From Hofstenia miamia (Eukaryota; Xenacoelomorpha; Acoela), in assembly GCA_004352715.1 (NCBI GenBank), contig SCFE01000057.1, forward strand, positions 1,419,743-1,483,742: a stretch of DNA of 64,000 nucleotides, written 5' to 3'. This document shows, piece by piece, positions 34,100 through 44,176 of this stretch. Position 1 is the first letter of the stretch. Each line of letters starts with the position of its first letter. The position numbers and the translations under genes are program-made. The notes under the pieces were generated by a model. That model saw only the letters and a program-made list of their open reading frames with translations. It ran no database searches and was not told where the DNA came from.

Positions 34100-36040
34100 A
34101 TTGTTGGAAAATCATTCTCCTTGCGACAGTTGTGTGTAAACTACTTATGAAACTCCAAAAATATTTCTTGGTCTATATAATCCGTCTTCAATTTGTAAAA
34201 TTTGGTAGCTTGTATATCACTGGAACTGTTCGGATCATTTGTTCCCTTAAATATTAAAAACGTCCATAAAAATATACTCAACAACATGTTTGTGCATGGC
34301 ACCAATAACGCGTTAGTATTACAGCATCAGCTAGTCTAATTTTTTTCTTGGATCACCCCCCCTGCTTGTCATAGCTAGCTTGTTTCGTCTCCTTCCTGAA
34401 GTTGTTTACCATTTCTAAAAAAATATGCGATTGACCATTCTGGCACATACGTTTGAGATTATGAATAAATGATTTCGAGGGAAATAATATCTGACAATAA
34501 CTTGTTGGGGTGCCTATTCATGCATTGTATATGTATAAGGAAGAAGTAGTTATTAAAAAGGCATTTGAATTTAAGCGTATGAATGCGTGATTCTTATATA
34601 AAGATTATAGACCGATTAATTTAGTATGTTTTATTTCATTGCACAATGGAGACAAAACAGTGCATATCATTGACATTGACCCCTGTCCCTTGATTCATTA
34701 GATAATAGAAAATTAGGTAAAATCAAGTCACACATTGCCCAGCCACTTAAGAGAATAAATAAGTTAAATTACTTCAGAATGTCTGTTCTGCCCTGGTCTG
34801 CCTAATATAAGCAAGTCGTACACCTATGAAAAATTGATAATGCTGACAGGAGATTTCATTTTACATTTCACATATCATCTTTGCATTTCCTTAGAAAAAC
34901 CGAAAATTTAATTAATTATGTAGATAATTTCGAAATAAATATCTAACCAATGGGGTGGATAAAAAAATAATGTTTCTATTTCAAAATTAGTCAAATCAGT
35001 ATAGTTCGGCAATATCGGCAAATAGCAATCTCCAACATTGAATCAATAAATGGCTTTACTTAAGTACTATATCTATTGGAAAATATTATGTTCAAGCATA
35101 TGGGACCTTAATGGTGTTTCTAAAATTTTTTTTCAGGAACCTAATGTTTTTTATGTTATTAACCGCAAGGTTTAATGAAGTTCAATTATATACATAATAT
35201 ATCTTCCATTTGCTTATTATATTTCAATTTTATAGATTAACACGACATTAAATCATTTCTTAGAACATCCTTTGAAAATAAAGTTTACCGAAAGATTTCG
35301 AAGACATTTTTTCATGGAATTTTTTTGTTTTTGTCCCTTATTGTTTCTTACTGAAGCTGATAGTATTGCAGAACTAAGAAAAGTGTTCATTTGATTTTTT
35401 CCAATTATAGTAATATCAAATTATTATATTTCTACTGGTTCCTAGTATTTAGCTATTTCTCTTTTCTTATCTACATCATTTGTAATTATTTTTTTTATAT
35501 TTGCAATCAATATTACTAGGCCCTAAGTGTGCTTGAAAATTGCATTACAATCATAATATAGCACATTCAAGACACTCAAGCATCAAAATTTCAAATTTAT
35601 TATATATTTATTTGTGTTTAGCTGCATAGTTTACATAATTACTACCCTACATGCATTTACTCGAACAAAAGTTAGTTGAACATAATTTATTTTTTTATAC
35701 AAAATATAATTGTTATCTTCGTTTTTCAAAAAGATGACTTCTGCTATGTAGTGTTGTTTGTACTTGCTATGATGTTTAAATTAATTTCTCTCAGTAGAAT
35801 TCTGTATTTAAGTATTCACAAAATGTTCTTTTATTCTTTTTCCAAAATATCGAACTCTCTCACGAATGTGCATTTAAAATTAATTACATTGGTCACATTT
35901 GGATTAATAGACAATTGATGAAAAAGTTCCTTTGCAATGCGATCATTATTTATATATTTTGTTTGAATGATTGGAATATTTGAGGATTTGAGATATTAAC
36001 CGTAACATAGTGCGTTACATACAAACAGTGATATTGACTT
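34100..36040. other. AT-rich stretch, no gene seen
   Basis: Short frames only. A coding-like scrap on the minus strand near 34290-34390 (KKKIRLADAVILTRYW) has stops and no assignment. Confidence 0.4.
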
Positions 36041-36043
36041 TTG

Positions 36044-36150
36044 TTAGCATACAGCTATGCTTTCATAAACCACCTCTCGTGTTTGCGCTTGAGTCAAGAG
36101 TCTTGACACTGTCTTCCAAACGATTTCCCTTTGATATGGCATCCTTCCGC
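36044..36150 (-). CDS. Putative exon, unknown protein
   Basis: A pyrimidine-rich acceptor (AAATTCTCATTTATTTAG) precedes 36150. After two bases the frame runs 34 codons to TAA at 36044-36046 and reads GRMPYQREIVWKTVSRLLTQ followed by AQTREVVYESIAVC. Composition is protein-like with many charged residues and higher GC than its surroundings. No family recognised. It lies just 3' of RLE-LINE copy B on the same strand but does not match the LINE. Confidence 0.4.
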
Positions 36151-36387
36151 CTAAATAAATGAGAATTTGAAATTTGAACCTGCTATCAAACAAGAGTGAA
36201 GCCAACCACTTGTCTTAGAACAGAATTGGGATCTTTTTGCTTCCCTTCCACACTAACATTATTTTCATAGAACATGAAATGTTTGCATTGAAAACATACA
36301 TTTAGGCATAACCCTAACCTAACCCATCTATTTTCTTTGTCAGTGAGACTCAGAGTCTTTTGATGTCTATTTCTACAAATTCTGTTT

Positions 36388-37253
36388 CCCTTACCCTATA
36401 TTTTCTGCAGCTTCTGTGACTAATCTCTGCTTAAGCTCTTCTCTTGCAGTTTCTATAGTACTGTACTGGCTTACTTCCCTATTTGCTGACCAATCTTCTC
36501 TTTCATGTTGGCTTTCTGTCTCATTTATCTTCTTGTAGTCTTTTCTTCTTCATGTCAATGCCTACATTCTTCAACACCTCCCATGCGCCTGCATACACTA
36601 ACCTGTTTATCTCTGTTACACTCTTAGCATATTTGTTAACCTTTGATGTCTCTACTGCTAATTTGCTTCTCATAATGCCTATTGGTACTGGCAACCTACT
36701 TCTGTTTTCTTCATCCTTTCCTTGATTGCTGCCTCTGTTTCTACAGTTGCAGTTTCTGCTGTTTCTACCACTACTACTGCTACTACATCTACCAATTGAT
36801 TTTCCTTTTGCTTTGTCTGTTCGGCTCTTCTTTTTGTCCTTATTCTCATGTAGATTCAACTTTCTGACATGACCTGACCTGCAAGCCTCTGCCCTGTAAC
36901 TTCTAATGCTGTTTCTTCTTTTTTCCATTCTTCCAACATTCTCTTCCGATAACCCCTCTCATCTGGTCTGTTTCTTCTGTAACACTCCAATGCTATCCTT
37001 TTCTGCTCATCTGTGCACGTATGCCGTTGTCCATTGGTCTATGTGGATCCTATACTGCCACTTATCGAGTCCACACTCCCGATTGTGGAGTCCGCCTGTT
37101 GACCGGAGATTCTTCGCAACTTTTGACCATTTAAATTATGCCGGGGCTGAGGGCCTTTTCTTTTTGTTGCACTTTCACTGAATTTAGGGTCGGGCTCGAT
37201 CCCGGGTCAGAGTGGTCCCAGTTTAGCCTTTTACCCCTCGGCCACTAGGGCCC
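36388..37253 (-). mobile_element. RLE-LINE copy B, 5' portion with tRNA-like head
   Basis: Starts at 37253 directly after (TAA)n. It shares sequence with copy A from AAAGGCCCTCAG onward (about 37160 down), through CGGACTCCACAATCGGGAGT and the SANT-like region, to about 36388, where similarity stops; the RT and endonuclease are gone. Frameshifts and internal deletions are frequent. Loss of the 3' end with an intact 5' end is unusual for a LINE and points to a later deletion rather than incomplete reverse transcription. Confidence 0.8.
37190..37250 (-). promoter_or_regulatory. tRNA Leu/Ser-like Pol III promoter at the copy B head
   Basis: On the minus strand TGGCCGAGGGGT (37233-37244) matches the tRNA A box and GGATCGAGCCC (about 37193-37203) fits the B-box core GWTCRANNC, 29 nt apart. 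This is the first sequence of the element after the TAA tract. Promoter activity is inferred. Confidence 0.6.
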
Positions 37254-37260
37254 ATTATTA

Positions 37261-37291
<31 letters not shown>
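37254..37291. repeat. (ATT)n between copies A and B
   Basis: A (TAA)n tract on the element strand joins the 3' end of copy A to the 5' end of copy B, with no other sequence between them. Confidence 0.95.
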
Positions 37292-37333
37292 CCTTGCATC
37301 TCACAGCTTCATGCTGGTATCCCTCTCAGCTCG

Positions 37334-37351
37334 GGGAACTCACCAGTTCCC
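37334..37351 (-). other. 3' hairpin over the stop codon (copy A)
   Basis: Same GGGAAC-TGGTGA-GTTCCC stem-loop as in copy C, with the stop codon in the loop. It could be the RNA feature the RT recognises at the 3' end; that role is inferred. Confidence 0.7.
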
Positions 37352-39298
37352 AGGGAGTCTGAGAGCTTTCCTCAGGACTCTAGCTGTTCCTAACAATGCT
37401 GCCTTCTGTGCTACTGCTCCTCCCCACTTTGGTACTCCCAACTCCTCCAAGTATCTCGTATGCTTCTTACTCACTGCTCCTAGTGCGCCTACTACTACCG
37501 GGACTACTTCAACTTTCTTTAACTTCCACAGCCTTTCTATTTCCTCTGCTAACTCTCTGTACTTGTCTATCTTCTCTTTCTCCTTGCTTTCTACATTCCT
37601 GTCCTTTGGTACTGCTATGTCTATTACTGTTCCTAATCTTTTCTCTTTGTCTACCACTACTATGTCTGGCCTCCGTGCTTCTATCACTTTGCTCGTCTGT
37701 ATGTTGAAATCCCACAGTATCTTAACCTTCTCATTTTCTATGACGCCCTGTGGCTTGTGCTCATACCACTTGTCTCCTGCTTCTAACCCATGCTGCCTGC
37801 TCAAACTCCAGTGTACCATTCTTCCCACCTTGTCATGCCTGAACTTATACTCATTCTGTGCCAACTTCTCACACCCTGCTATCAGATGATCTACTGTCTC
37901 CGCCTCTTTCTTACATAGCCTACACTTATCACTTACTTCTACTCTTCTGTCTATATGCTTCTTCACCCAGTTTGTTCTTATTGCTTGCTCCTGTGCTGCC
38001 ATTATTAGTGCTTCTGTTTCTCTCTTCAGTCCTGCCTTCTTTAACCACTTGTTGCTCTCTTCTCTATCACACTTTTCTGTGTTCCTCCAGTATTCTCCAT
38101 GCATTGCCTTCTGCCTATACCTTGTTTGTCTCTCTGATTCCATCCTACTCTGGTATATCTTCTTTCCTTCACTCTCAGTTCTTATCTTCTTTAACTCCTT
38201 AGTGACCTCTAGTAGGGACCCCTTAGGTTGCTCTTCTACATATTCCTTTAGCCCTAGTGCTTCTGCTTCTACAGTCTCCTCCACACTTAGCAGCCCTTTC
38301 CCTCCCTTATGCCTTGTCATGTACAGCCTATCTACATCTCCATTGAGGTTGAATGCTCTCTCTGCTGCTAGTATCTTCCTTGTCTCCCTGTCTAATTCCC
38401 TCAGTTCATTCTTATTCCACCTAACTATTCCTGCCGAATATCTCAACACTGGTATCGCCCACGTATTAATTGCCTTTATGCTGTTCTGCCCATTCAATGC
38501 TGACTTCTGTAGTACCTTCCTTACTCTCCTCTTGTACTCTTTCCTTAGCCTCATCTTCATTTCCATGTGATCTGTTCTGTCCTTCTCTATTACTCCTAAG
38601 TACTTGTACCCCTCCTTGACTTCCTCAATCTTATCCCCACTGCTTGTCCTCAAGCCCTCCCCATCCACACACTTGCCTCTGGTCATTGTCACTGCTGCAC
38701 ACTTTCCTAATCCAAACTCCAACCCTGAATCTCTGCTTGCCTTCTCCAATGTCTCCACTTGCTTCTGCAACATCTTCCTTGAACTAGCATACATCTTCAG
38801 GTCGTCCATGTACCACAGGTGACTCACTGCTCTACCATTCTTCTCCATCTTATACCCTATGCCTGTCTCCTTTAACTTTTCTGTGATAGGTATCAAGCTA
38901 ACTACAAACAGTAGTGGCGCTAAGCTGTCTCCCTGGAATATACCCCGTCTAAACCTCAACCTATGCCCATCTATCTCAGTCTGCCACTTTCCCATCTCCC
39001 TCTCTAGAAACTCAACCCATTTCCGTGAAACTCCATTAGCCTCTAACGTCTTCAATACCCACTTATGTGAAATGCTGTCATATGCCTTCCTGTAGTCTAT
39101 CCATGCCATTGCCAAGTTTGTCTTCCTTCTTCTACAATTCTCCACCACTGCCTGGTCTATCAACAACTGGTCTTTGCATCCTCTCGTCTTTGTCCTACAT
39201 CCCTTCTGCTCCTCTGGTATCAACCTATTCTGTTCTAAGTAACATGCCAGCCTACTTGAAATCACTGAAGTTAGCAATTTCCACGTTGTTGGCAGACA
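37340..39298 (-). CDS. LINE reverse transcriptase and RLE endonuclease
   Basis: Counting from the first in-frame methionine (39277, not a true start), the 645-residue frame shows RT with [20 protein letters not shown] (about 57-76), [15 protein letters not shown] (110-124) and catalytic YMDD (156-159); a thumb region with [14 protein letters not shown] (270-283); the zinc knuckle [18 protein letters not shown] (452-469); and the endonuclease with RPDIVVV (536-542), IDIAVPKD (552-559) and KIDKYREL (569-576). It would copy the element RNA at a nicked target. The frame continues upstream of 39277 into the microsatellite and has lost RT motif 1. No frameshift is seen inside. Confidence 0.88.
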   Translation of the reverse strand, partial: CLPTTWKLLTSVISSRLACYLEQNRLIPEEQKGCRTKTRGCKDQLLIDQAVVENCRRRKTNLAMAWIDYRKAYDSISHKWVLKTLEANGVSRKWVEFLEREMGKWQTEIDGHRLRFRRGIFQGDSLAPLLFVVSLIPITEKLKETGIGYKMEKNGRAVSHLWYMDDLKMYASSRKMLQKQVETLEKASRDSGLEFGLGKCAAVTMTRGKCVDGEGLRTSSGDKIEEVKEGYKYLGVIEKDRTDHMEMKMRLRKEYKRRVRKVLQKSALNGQNSIKAINTWAIPVLRYSAGIVRWNKNELRELDRETRKILAAERAFNLNGDVDRLYMTRHKGGKGLLSVEETVEAEALGLKEYVEEQPKGSLLEVTKELKKIRTESEGKKIYQSRMESERQTRYRQKAMHGEYWRNTEKCDREESNKWLKKAGLKRETEALIMAAQEQAIRTNWVKKHIDRRVEVSDKCRLCKKEAETVDHLIAGCEKLAQNEYKFRHDKVGRMVHWSLSRQHGLEAGDKWYEHKPQGVIENEKVKILWDFNIQTSKVIEARRPDIVVVDKEKRLGTVIDIAVPKDRNVESKEKEKIDKYRELAEEIERLWKLKKVEVVPVVVGALGAVSKKHTRYLEELGVPKWGGAVAQKAALLGTARVLRKALRLPGNW

Positions 39299-39320
39299 AT
39301 TATAATAATAATAATAATTA

Positions 39321-39379
<59 letters not shown>
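39299..39379 (-). repeat. (AAT)n / (ATT)n tract replacing RT motif 1
   Basis: About 80 bp of (ATT)n, with a short inverted (TAA)n at the 39300 end, lies between codons for GCP and for LPTTW. Copy C has about 30 residues here, including GRKFLIQKDPKKG and SNFRPIT. The reading frame changes across the tract. Confidence 0.9.
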
Positions 39380-39380
<1 letters not shown>

Positions 39381-40596
39381 CTGGACACCCACTCACCACA
39401 CACTCCTCCAATGCTGCTGCTAGTCTCTCATGAACACTTGTGAACTTCTTCAGCCAATACCCATGTACCTCATCTCTGCCTGGCGCCTTCCAGTTCTTCA
39501 TCTTCTTTAGAGCCTCCTTCAGCCTTACAGTTGTGATTACTTCTTCTTCTTGCCTGGCTTCTTTCTGTATCTGTACATTCTCTATCTCTGGTCCCGCACT
39601 TCCCCATATATTCTCCCAGAACCTTACTGCATCTTCGCCTGCTCTAGCTGTAGCCTTTTCTCCTGCATCTAGTTCTTTGTAGAATCTTCCTTCTTGTGTC
39701 TCAAACTTCATATTGTCTCTTGCCTGCTTTGCCCTTGCCCTATACTTTCTCAGTTTCTCAGCTTCTGCAACTAATCTCTGCTTAAGCTCTTCTCTTGCAG
39801 TTTCTATAGTCTTCCCCTTACCTACCCTGCACCTGTCCTGCACTGCCTTACTTGTCCGGATCTTCCCTATTTGCTGCCTAATCTTTGCCACCTTATTCTC
39901 AATTCTTCTTTCCCATGCTGGCTTTCTGTCTCCCTTATCTTCTTGCCACCTCTTCTTCTTTATTTCCACGCCTACATTCTTCAGCACCTCACATGCCCCT
40001 GCATACACTAAGCTATTTACTTCTGTAACACTCCTAGCATCTATCCTCTCCAACACTTTATTGACTTTTGCTGTCTCTACTGCTAGCTTACTTCTCTTAA
40101 CTCCTCTTGGAACTGGCAACCTAGCTCTCTCACCTATTTCTTCCTTCATCTTTTCCTTGATTGCTGCTTCAGTTTCTGCATCTGCTACTTCTGCCACTTC
40201 TGTCTCAACATCTATCACTTCATCTTCCCTTTGCTTAACTTGTTCAACTCTCTTTTTCCCCTTACTCTCATCCAGCTGTAACTTTCTCACTTGCCCTGCA
40301 AGCCTCTGCTCTGTAACTTCTAATCCCGTTCTTGCCTTCCTCCATTCTTCCAACATTCTCTTCCTGTAACCCCTCTCATCTGGCCTGCTTCTTCTGTAAC
40401 ACTCCAATGCTGTCCTGTTCTGCTCATCTGTCCACTTATGCCGTTGTCCATTGGTCTGTGTGGATCCTGTACTGCCACTTCTCGAGTCCACACTCCCGAT
40501 TGTGGAGTCCGCCTGTTGTCCGGAGATTCTTAGCACCCTCTGACCATTGAAGGCCTGCCGGGGACTGAGGGCCTTTGCTCTATCATGACTTTTCAT
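39380..40596 (-). CDS. LINE N-terminal region with SANT/Myb-like domain
   Basis: ATG at 40594-40596 opens the frame. Residues 53-106 (HKWTDEQNRTALECYRRSRP, then GYRKRMLEEW and TEQRLAGQVRKL) look like a SANT/Myb-type helix-turn-helix, a domain known at the N-terminus of related LINEs and likely to bind target DNA. An acidic linker (about 120-150), a basic helical region (about 230-300) and the RT entry block WKAPGRDEVHGYWLKKF (about 370-386) follow. The frame runs into the microsatellite after CVVSGCP, so protein continuity with the downstream RT is broken in this copy. A Lys/Glu-rich stretch around REELKQRLVAEAEKLRKYRA may form a coiled coil. Confidence 0.8.
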
Positions 40597-40613
40597 CAGT
40601 GTTATTTTTTGTG

Positions 40614-40755
40614 TTTGATTTTGGACTCACATTCTCCTAGGAAGTTGCCAACCAAGGCTTAAGAGACCTTCCTGCCCCATGAGCTTTCATTTTGGACTGC
40701 CCTTGTCCTAGGAAGTTGCCAACCAAGGCTTTAGAGTGCTTCCTACCCTGTGAGC
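40614..40755 (-). repeat. Two 71-bp tandem units in the LINE leader
   Basis: Units at about 40685-40755 and 40614-40684 share AAGCCTTGGTTGGCAACTTC followed by CTAGGA and AGTCCAAAAT. Tandem 5' monomers are known in other LINEs as promoter units. Confidence 0.8.
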
Positions 40756-40841
40756 TAAGTCATCCAGTTTGCTAACCACGATCACAGTTGCTTAACCTCA
40801 GCTTACCAACCTGCGTCTCTACCAACTGGGCTACCTGCCCA
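40756..40841 (-). promoter_or_regulatory. 5S-rRNA-like and tRNA-like Pol III control region, copy A head
   Basis: The element strand begins GGGCAGGTAGCCCAGTTGG. TAGCCCAGTTGG (40822-40833) fits the tRNA A box. Further in, GTTAAGCAAC (40787-40796) and GGTTAG (40772-40777) are separated by nine bases and followed by TGGATG, the same order and nearly the same spacing as the A box and C box of animal 5S rRNA genes. The 5' part of 5S is not preserved. Function is inferred. Confidence 0.5.

Positions 40842-40873
<32 letters not shown>
40842..40873. repeat. (ATT)n upstream of copy A
   Basis: On the element strand a (TAA)n tract directly precedes the 5' end of copy A, matching the tract after its 3' end. 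Both flanks support insertion into a TAA microsatellite. Confidence 0.95.
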
Positions 40874-40875
<2 letters not shown>

Positions 40876-42725
40876 TAAGATCATCATATAATATCAAACT
40901 CTAGGTATGATTCATAAATTTATTAATGATTTTAGTTCATTAAGTTTCCTCAATAATTACATTAAGCAATCAATAAAAGGAATAAAACACTTTTGTTGTT
41001 AATAATAGTCAAGATGAATTTTCCTTCAAATATTCAATGTTATGGAATAAATTATGTATCGATATAAAATGTGAGAAAAGTTATAGACACTTCAAAAACA
41101 TCAAACAAATTTATTATATAGAAAAAATTATTGGGCATAGATAGTAAGCTCAATGCATGGTCGAATTATTTTTAAAACTGTCCTTTAATTAATAATACAT
41201 ATATAATTAGTTTTGTAAGTATTTTTTTCATGTGTTAGTTTGTATACTTTACATACATATTACATATTAGCAATAGATTTGCTTTAACTCTTATTAAGGT
41301 AATAGATATTTGTGAATTTCATTGAATTGATATATATAGCAAAACATTACATTTTGGATGCTTATACTTTGTAAGATCGTACATCATCATTACTGCAATT
41401 TGCAGCAAACAATCAGTAGTTAATTCATCGAATTTGAATCAACTCAATATATTGAACACAAAAGTGTTCCTATTATCCCAATTAAATTTCTGTCGACTCT
41501 TGTAATGAATTAGTGATTTACTGCAAATGTATAGTGAGAAGAAATATTAATGAGAGATTCTGAGAAGGATATTCAGCTCAGGGCTACAGCATTAATTAAC
41601 TTTCGTAAAAATGATTTATAAAGCAATCCGCTTTACTGAGATTAAGTATAGTTTTTTCCAAGAGAATAAAATTGATTAATAATCAATAGACTGTTGCAGT
41701 ATATTTATTTATTCAATATGTTTTTTGTTGCAGCTGAAGCCTTAACTTAAAATCTATGGCAATGGCTTTGCATGGTATTGTCAGGCTTGCTGTTGGTTGT
41801 TGTGTTCACAAAATAACTGTTGTGCAGGACATAAAAATCCAGCGTCCCCAAATTTCATTTTTTTCCTTTGATGGTAGAAATGTAGTTACTATATCATGTT
41901 CTTTCAAATTATTAACAAATTACGAAGCTCAATATTACTATTTTTGCAATATAATTCATAATTTAAAACTTCATGAGTTCTATTACCATGAATGCCAACT
42001 TAATACATCCCTAGAGCGTCTGTAACATACTTTTTATAAGGAAATTGATCCATACATTAGCGAAAGATTATAGCAAGTCAAAAGTCTCAAGTTCTTCTGT
42101 TGAAACAATTCGTCACATGTTGTTGATCGTCAATCATTACGTAGGCAGGATTTTCTGACATGGAGGAAGGTTAGGTTTCTTGGGTGTTTCAATCTCTCAA
42201 TCTTGATGACGTTAGTGACCCCACAAAATTTTTGAAAATATTGAAAATATCAAAAATGATTTATTGCAAATTTCTTAAAAACTACAAACTATAGTAGAAT
42301 AAAATACTAAATTATACAAATATCAGTAACTACTTAGAGGGCATTCGTAAATAGTCTGACCATGTTCCTAAGGTACTTGATGTTCTTAATTACAATGTTT
42401 GTTTAATAATCTTTCCTTAATATTATTCTTATAATGTTTATGGTTTTTTTAATTGTTAGTTCGATACTCAATTCATTACACAAATTAGTACTGCTAACTA
42501 CAAATGAATCACGTCGAGAGTCATTACTACGCAATGCGCATGTTTTTGTTCCTATCATTGAATTGGATGTTATTATTTAGGAATTTTAGGGAACTCTTCC
42601 ATTATTGAATTTATAAAGCATGCATAATGTTTGTTTGCAGCAAAAACATTAACGAATTCAGTTCGTTTAAGGATTTGTGCTTATCAATGTAACTTAATGT
42701 TCACAAAACCCAAATGTTTATTTTT
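40874..42725. other. AT-rich stretch, no gene seen
   Basis: An 89-codon plus frame at 41756-42025 has no recognisable motif. The part above about 42300 may be the degraded 3' end of the LINE that follows. Confidence 0.4.
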
Positions 42726-42729
42726 GATA

Positions 42730-43640
42730 ATGAAGTCCTATTTCCAGGTTTAAATATTTTGAAACAAGAATCAATTGTATAGAGATTGACTCAAAAGAAA
42801 ACAATTGATAAGTTGCATGCGAAATAATTTTCCTAAGTGACGAAGATGATAAATATATTTGACAACAGTTTTAACTCTTCTAAATTTCAAGGCTAAGAAT
42901 TGATCAAAAGTAAAATCGTTGTTTAGCAACACACCTATTAATTTACGCATTTTCTTTGCCCAACTACTTGATATCGGACCTTAATTGTGTCGCCTTTTAG
43001 AGATGCATTTTTGAGATTTTAGTGAAAAAATGAAAAATTAGGTCTTTTCTGCGTTGATTTTCAGTTTATTACTCTTAAAATATATACTAAAGTTTTCAAT
43101 ATCTGTGAAAAGATATTTTCTAGCTTCATAGGCATTTTGAGATACTATTAAAATACAGGTGTCATCTACATATTGATATATTTTGCAATTGCTTACTGAT
43201 TTTGACATAAAGTGCAAGCAGAATTGAAACTAACACAGTCCTTTGCGGATTTGTACCAATAAAATCTGAGTATATTTCATCTAGTTTTACCCGCTGTTTT
43301 CTATTAATCAAGAAATTCATTATTAGTTTTATAGCCATCTTGCCGAAACTAGAATTTCTTAAATTTCTCGCCAGTGTTTCAAAATCCATTGAATTAAATG
43401 CTTTCCTCAAGTCAACTAGAGCAACAGATGCAGATATATTCTTATTTATACCAAATTTAATGGTTTCTATTATCGACAATTTTGATGTTCCGATAATATA
43501 TTATGGACGTTCAAGAAGTTATATATTTGCGTTGCTAGAAGCTTTTCAAATGTGGCCGGTAGTTATCCGGGTCCAATACATCACCTTTTTCTACATTGGA
43601 GAAACAGCTGAGTTCCATCACCTTAGTTTTTGAAATTTGT
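42730..43640 (-). mobile_element. LINE RT relic next to host-like exons
   Basis: In order on the minus strand: VEKGDVLDPDNYRP (RT motif 2) near 43570; VALVDLRKAFNSMDFETLAR and NFLINRKQRVKL (frame 43162-43479); the catalytic QYVDDTCILIVS at about 43150-43180; NKLKIN and a final RKLIGVLLNNDFTFD near 42920. APE-type LINE, degraded by stops. It starts about 30 bp beyond the donor of the exon at 43673, so it probably lies in that gene's intron, in the same orientation. Confidence 0.75.
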
Positions 43641-43672
43641 TATAATTTTCTAACGATTTTTTTTTATTTAAC

Positions 43673-43765
43673 CTGGCAGACGGACATTCCACTGTGTCGG
43701 CCCTCCTTGCATACGCAACTGTCGTCCGTGAGTATGACTTTCTGATTGTGCCATTGATGCTTGAG
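43673..43765 (-). CDS. Internal exon of a cysteine-containing host gene
   Basis: 93 bp (31 codons) between a strong acceptor (AAATGTTTTCTTTTCAG) and a CAG|GTTAAAT donor. GC content is clearly above the surroundings. In phase with the exon at 43834-43918 it reads LKHQWHNQKVILTDDSCVCK followed by EGRHSGMSVCQ, with a C-x-C pair and a further cysteine. All three frames are open over this short length; the chosen one is set by the upstream exon. Perhaps part of a small extracellular cysteine-rich domain (VWC-like was considered, not shown). Confidence 0.6.
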
Positions 43766-43833
43766 CTGAAAAGAAAACATTTGCCAACACAGGGATTCTC
43801 GAAATATTAGATTTATTAAAATGTTTCATTCAC

Positions 43834-43918
43834 CTTAAACCGTCTGGGGTCTGGACAAATAGCTTTGCCACATTTCCAAAGAATTTTCTCAAAGCCTATT
43901 AGTTGTGGCGTCAAACCC
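43834..43918 (-). CDS. Internal exon of the same host gene
   Basis: 85 bp between a pyrimidine-rich acceptor (CATCCTCCTGATTTTTAAG) and an AAG|GTGAAT donor. The only open frame, entered after one base, reads GLTPQLIGFEKILWKCGKAI followed by CPDPRRFK and ends in phase 0, exactly the phase of the next exon (43673-43765) across a 68-bp intron. Cysteines are C-x4-C. Function unknown. Confidence 0.6.
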
Positions 43919-44045
43919 CTTAAAAATCAGGAGGATGCTTGAAGTTGGAAAAACAATTTTTATGTAAGAGTAGGTAAAGAATTAAACATCTTAACAAGCT
44001 TGAAATTTTATAATTTTCTTGACTTATTGAATATAAATTCAACAC

Positions 44046-44176
44046 TTATAACTGACAAAATAAGGAGCGTCTCTTATCTCGATCATGGTCATTTTCAGGT
44101 GTGCCTTTGTTCGATTTTTTCAATCCTGATACCTTTGGCTTCGATACCGCTGACTTAACTAGTTTAGGAAGTTTAT
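44046..44176 (-). CDS. Putative upstream exon, basic linker with KRR
   Basis: After an acceptor (CTTTAACTATTTCTTACATGTAG) the frame runs 42 codons to a TAA at 44046-44048 and reads KLPKLVKSAVSKPKVSGLKK, SNKGTPENDHDRDKRRSLFC. A GTTATA site just before the stop (after TGTCA) has the phase required by the exon at 43834-43918, so this may be its 5' neighbour rather than a terminal exon. KRR could be a dibasic cleavage site. The donor is weak. Confidence 0.4.

Larger units (their letters stand above)
37292..40841 (-). mobile_element. RLE-LINE copy A (R4/Dong-like), nearly full length
   Basis: Bounded at both ends by (TAA)n: 40842-40873 before its 5' end and 37254-37291 after its 3' end. From 5' to 3' it has a 245-bp leader with Pol III-like blocks and a tandem repeat, an N-terminal frame with a SANT/Myb-like domain, a microsatellite that replaces part of the RT, the rest of the RT, a zinc knuckle and a restriction-like endonuclease, then about 45 nt of 3' sequence. 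YMDD with RLE and a TAA target fit the R4/Dong group. Apart from the microsatellite interruption the two frames are intact, so this is a recent copy. Confidence 0.85.

Noticed and set aside
39299-39379. Poly-Asn and poly-Ile tracts
   Set aside because: Translation of the (AAT)n/(ATT)n microsatellite, not protein.
37311-40550. Many plus-strand open frames of 70-220 codons rich in Ser, Leu, Cys and Phe
   Set aside because: Antisense shadows of the purine-rich coding strand of RLE-LINE copy A.
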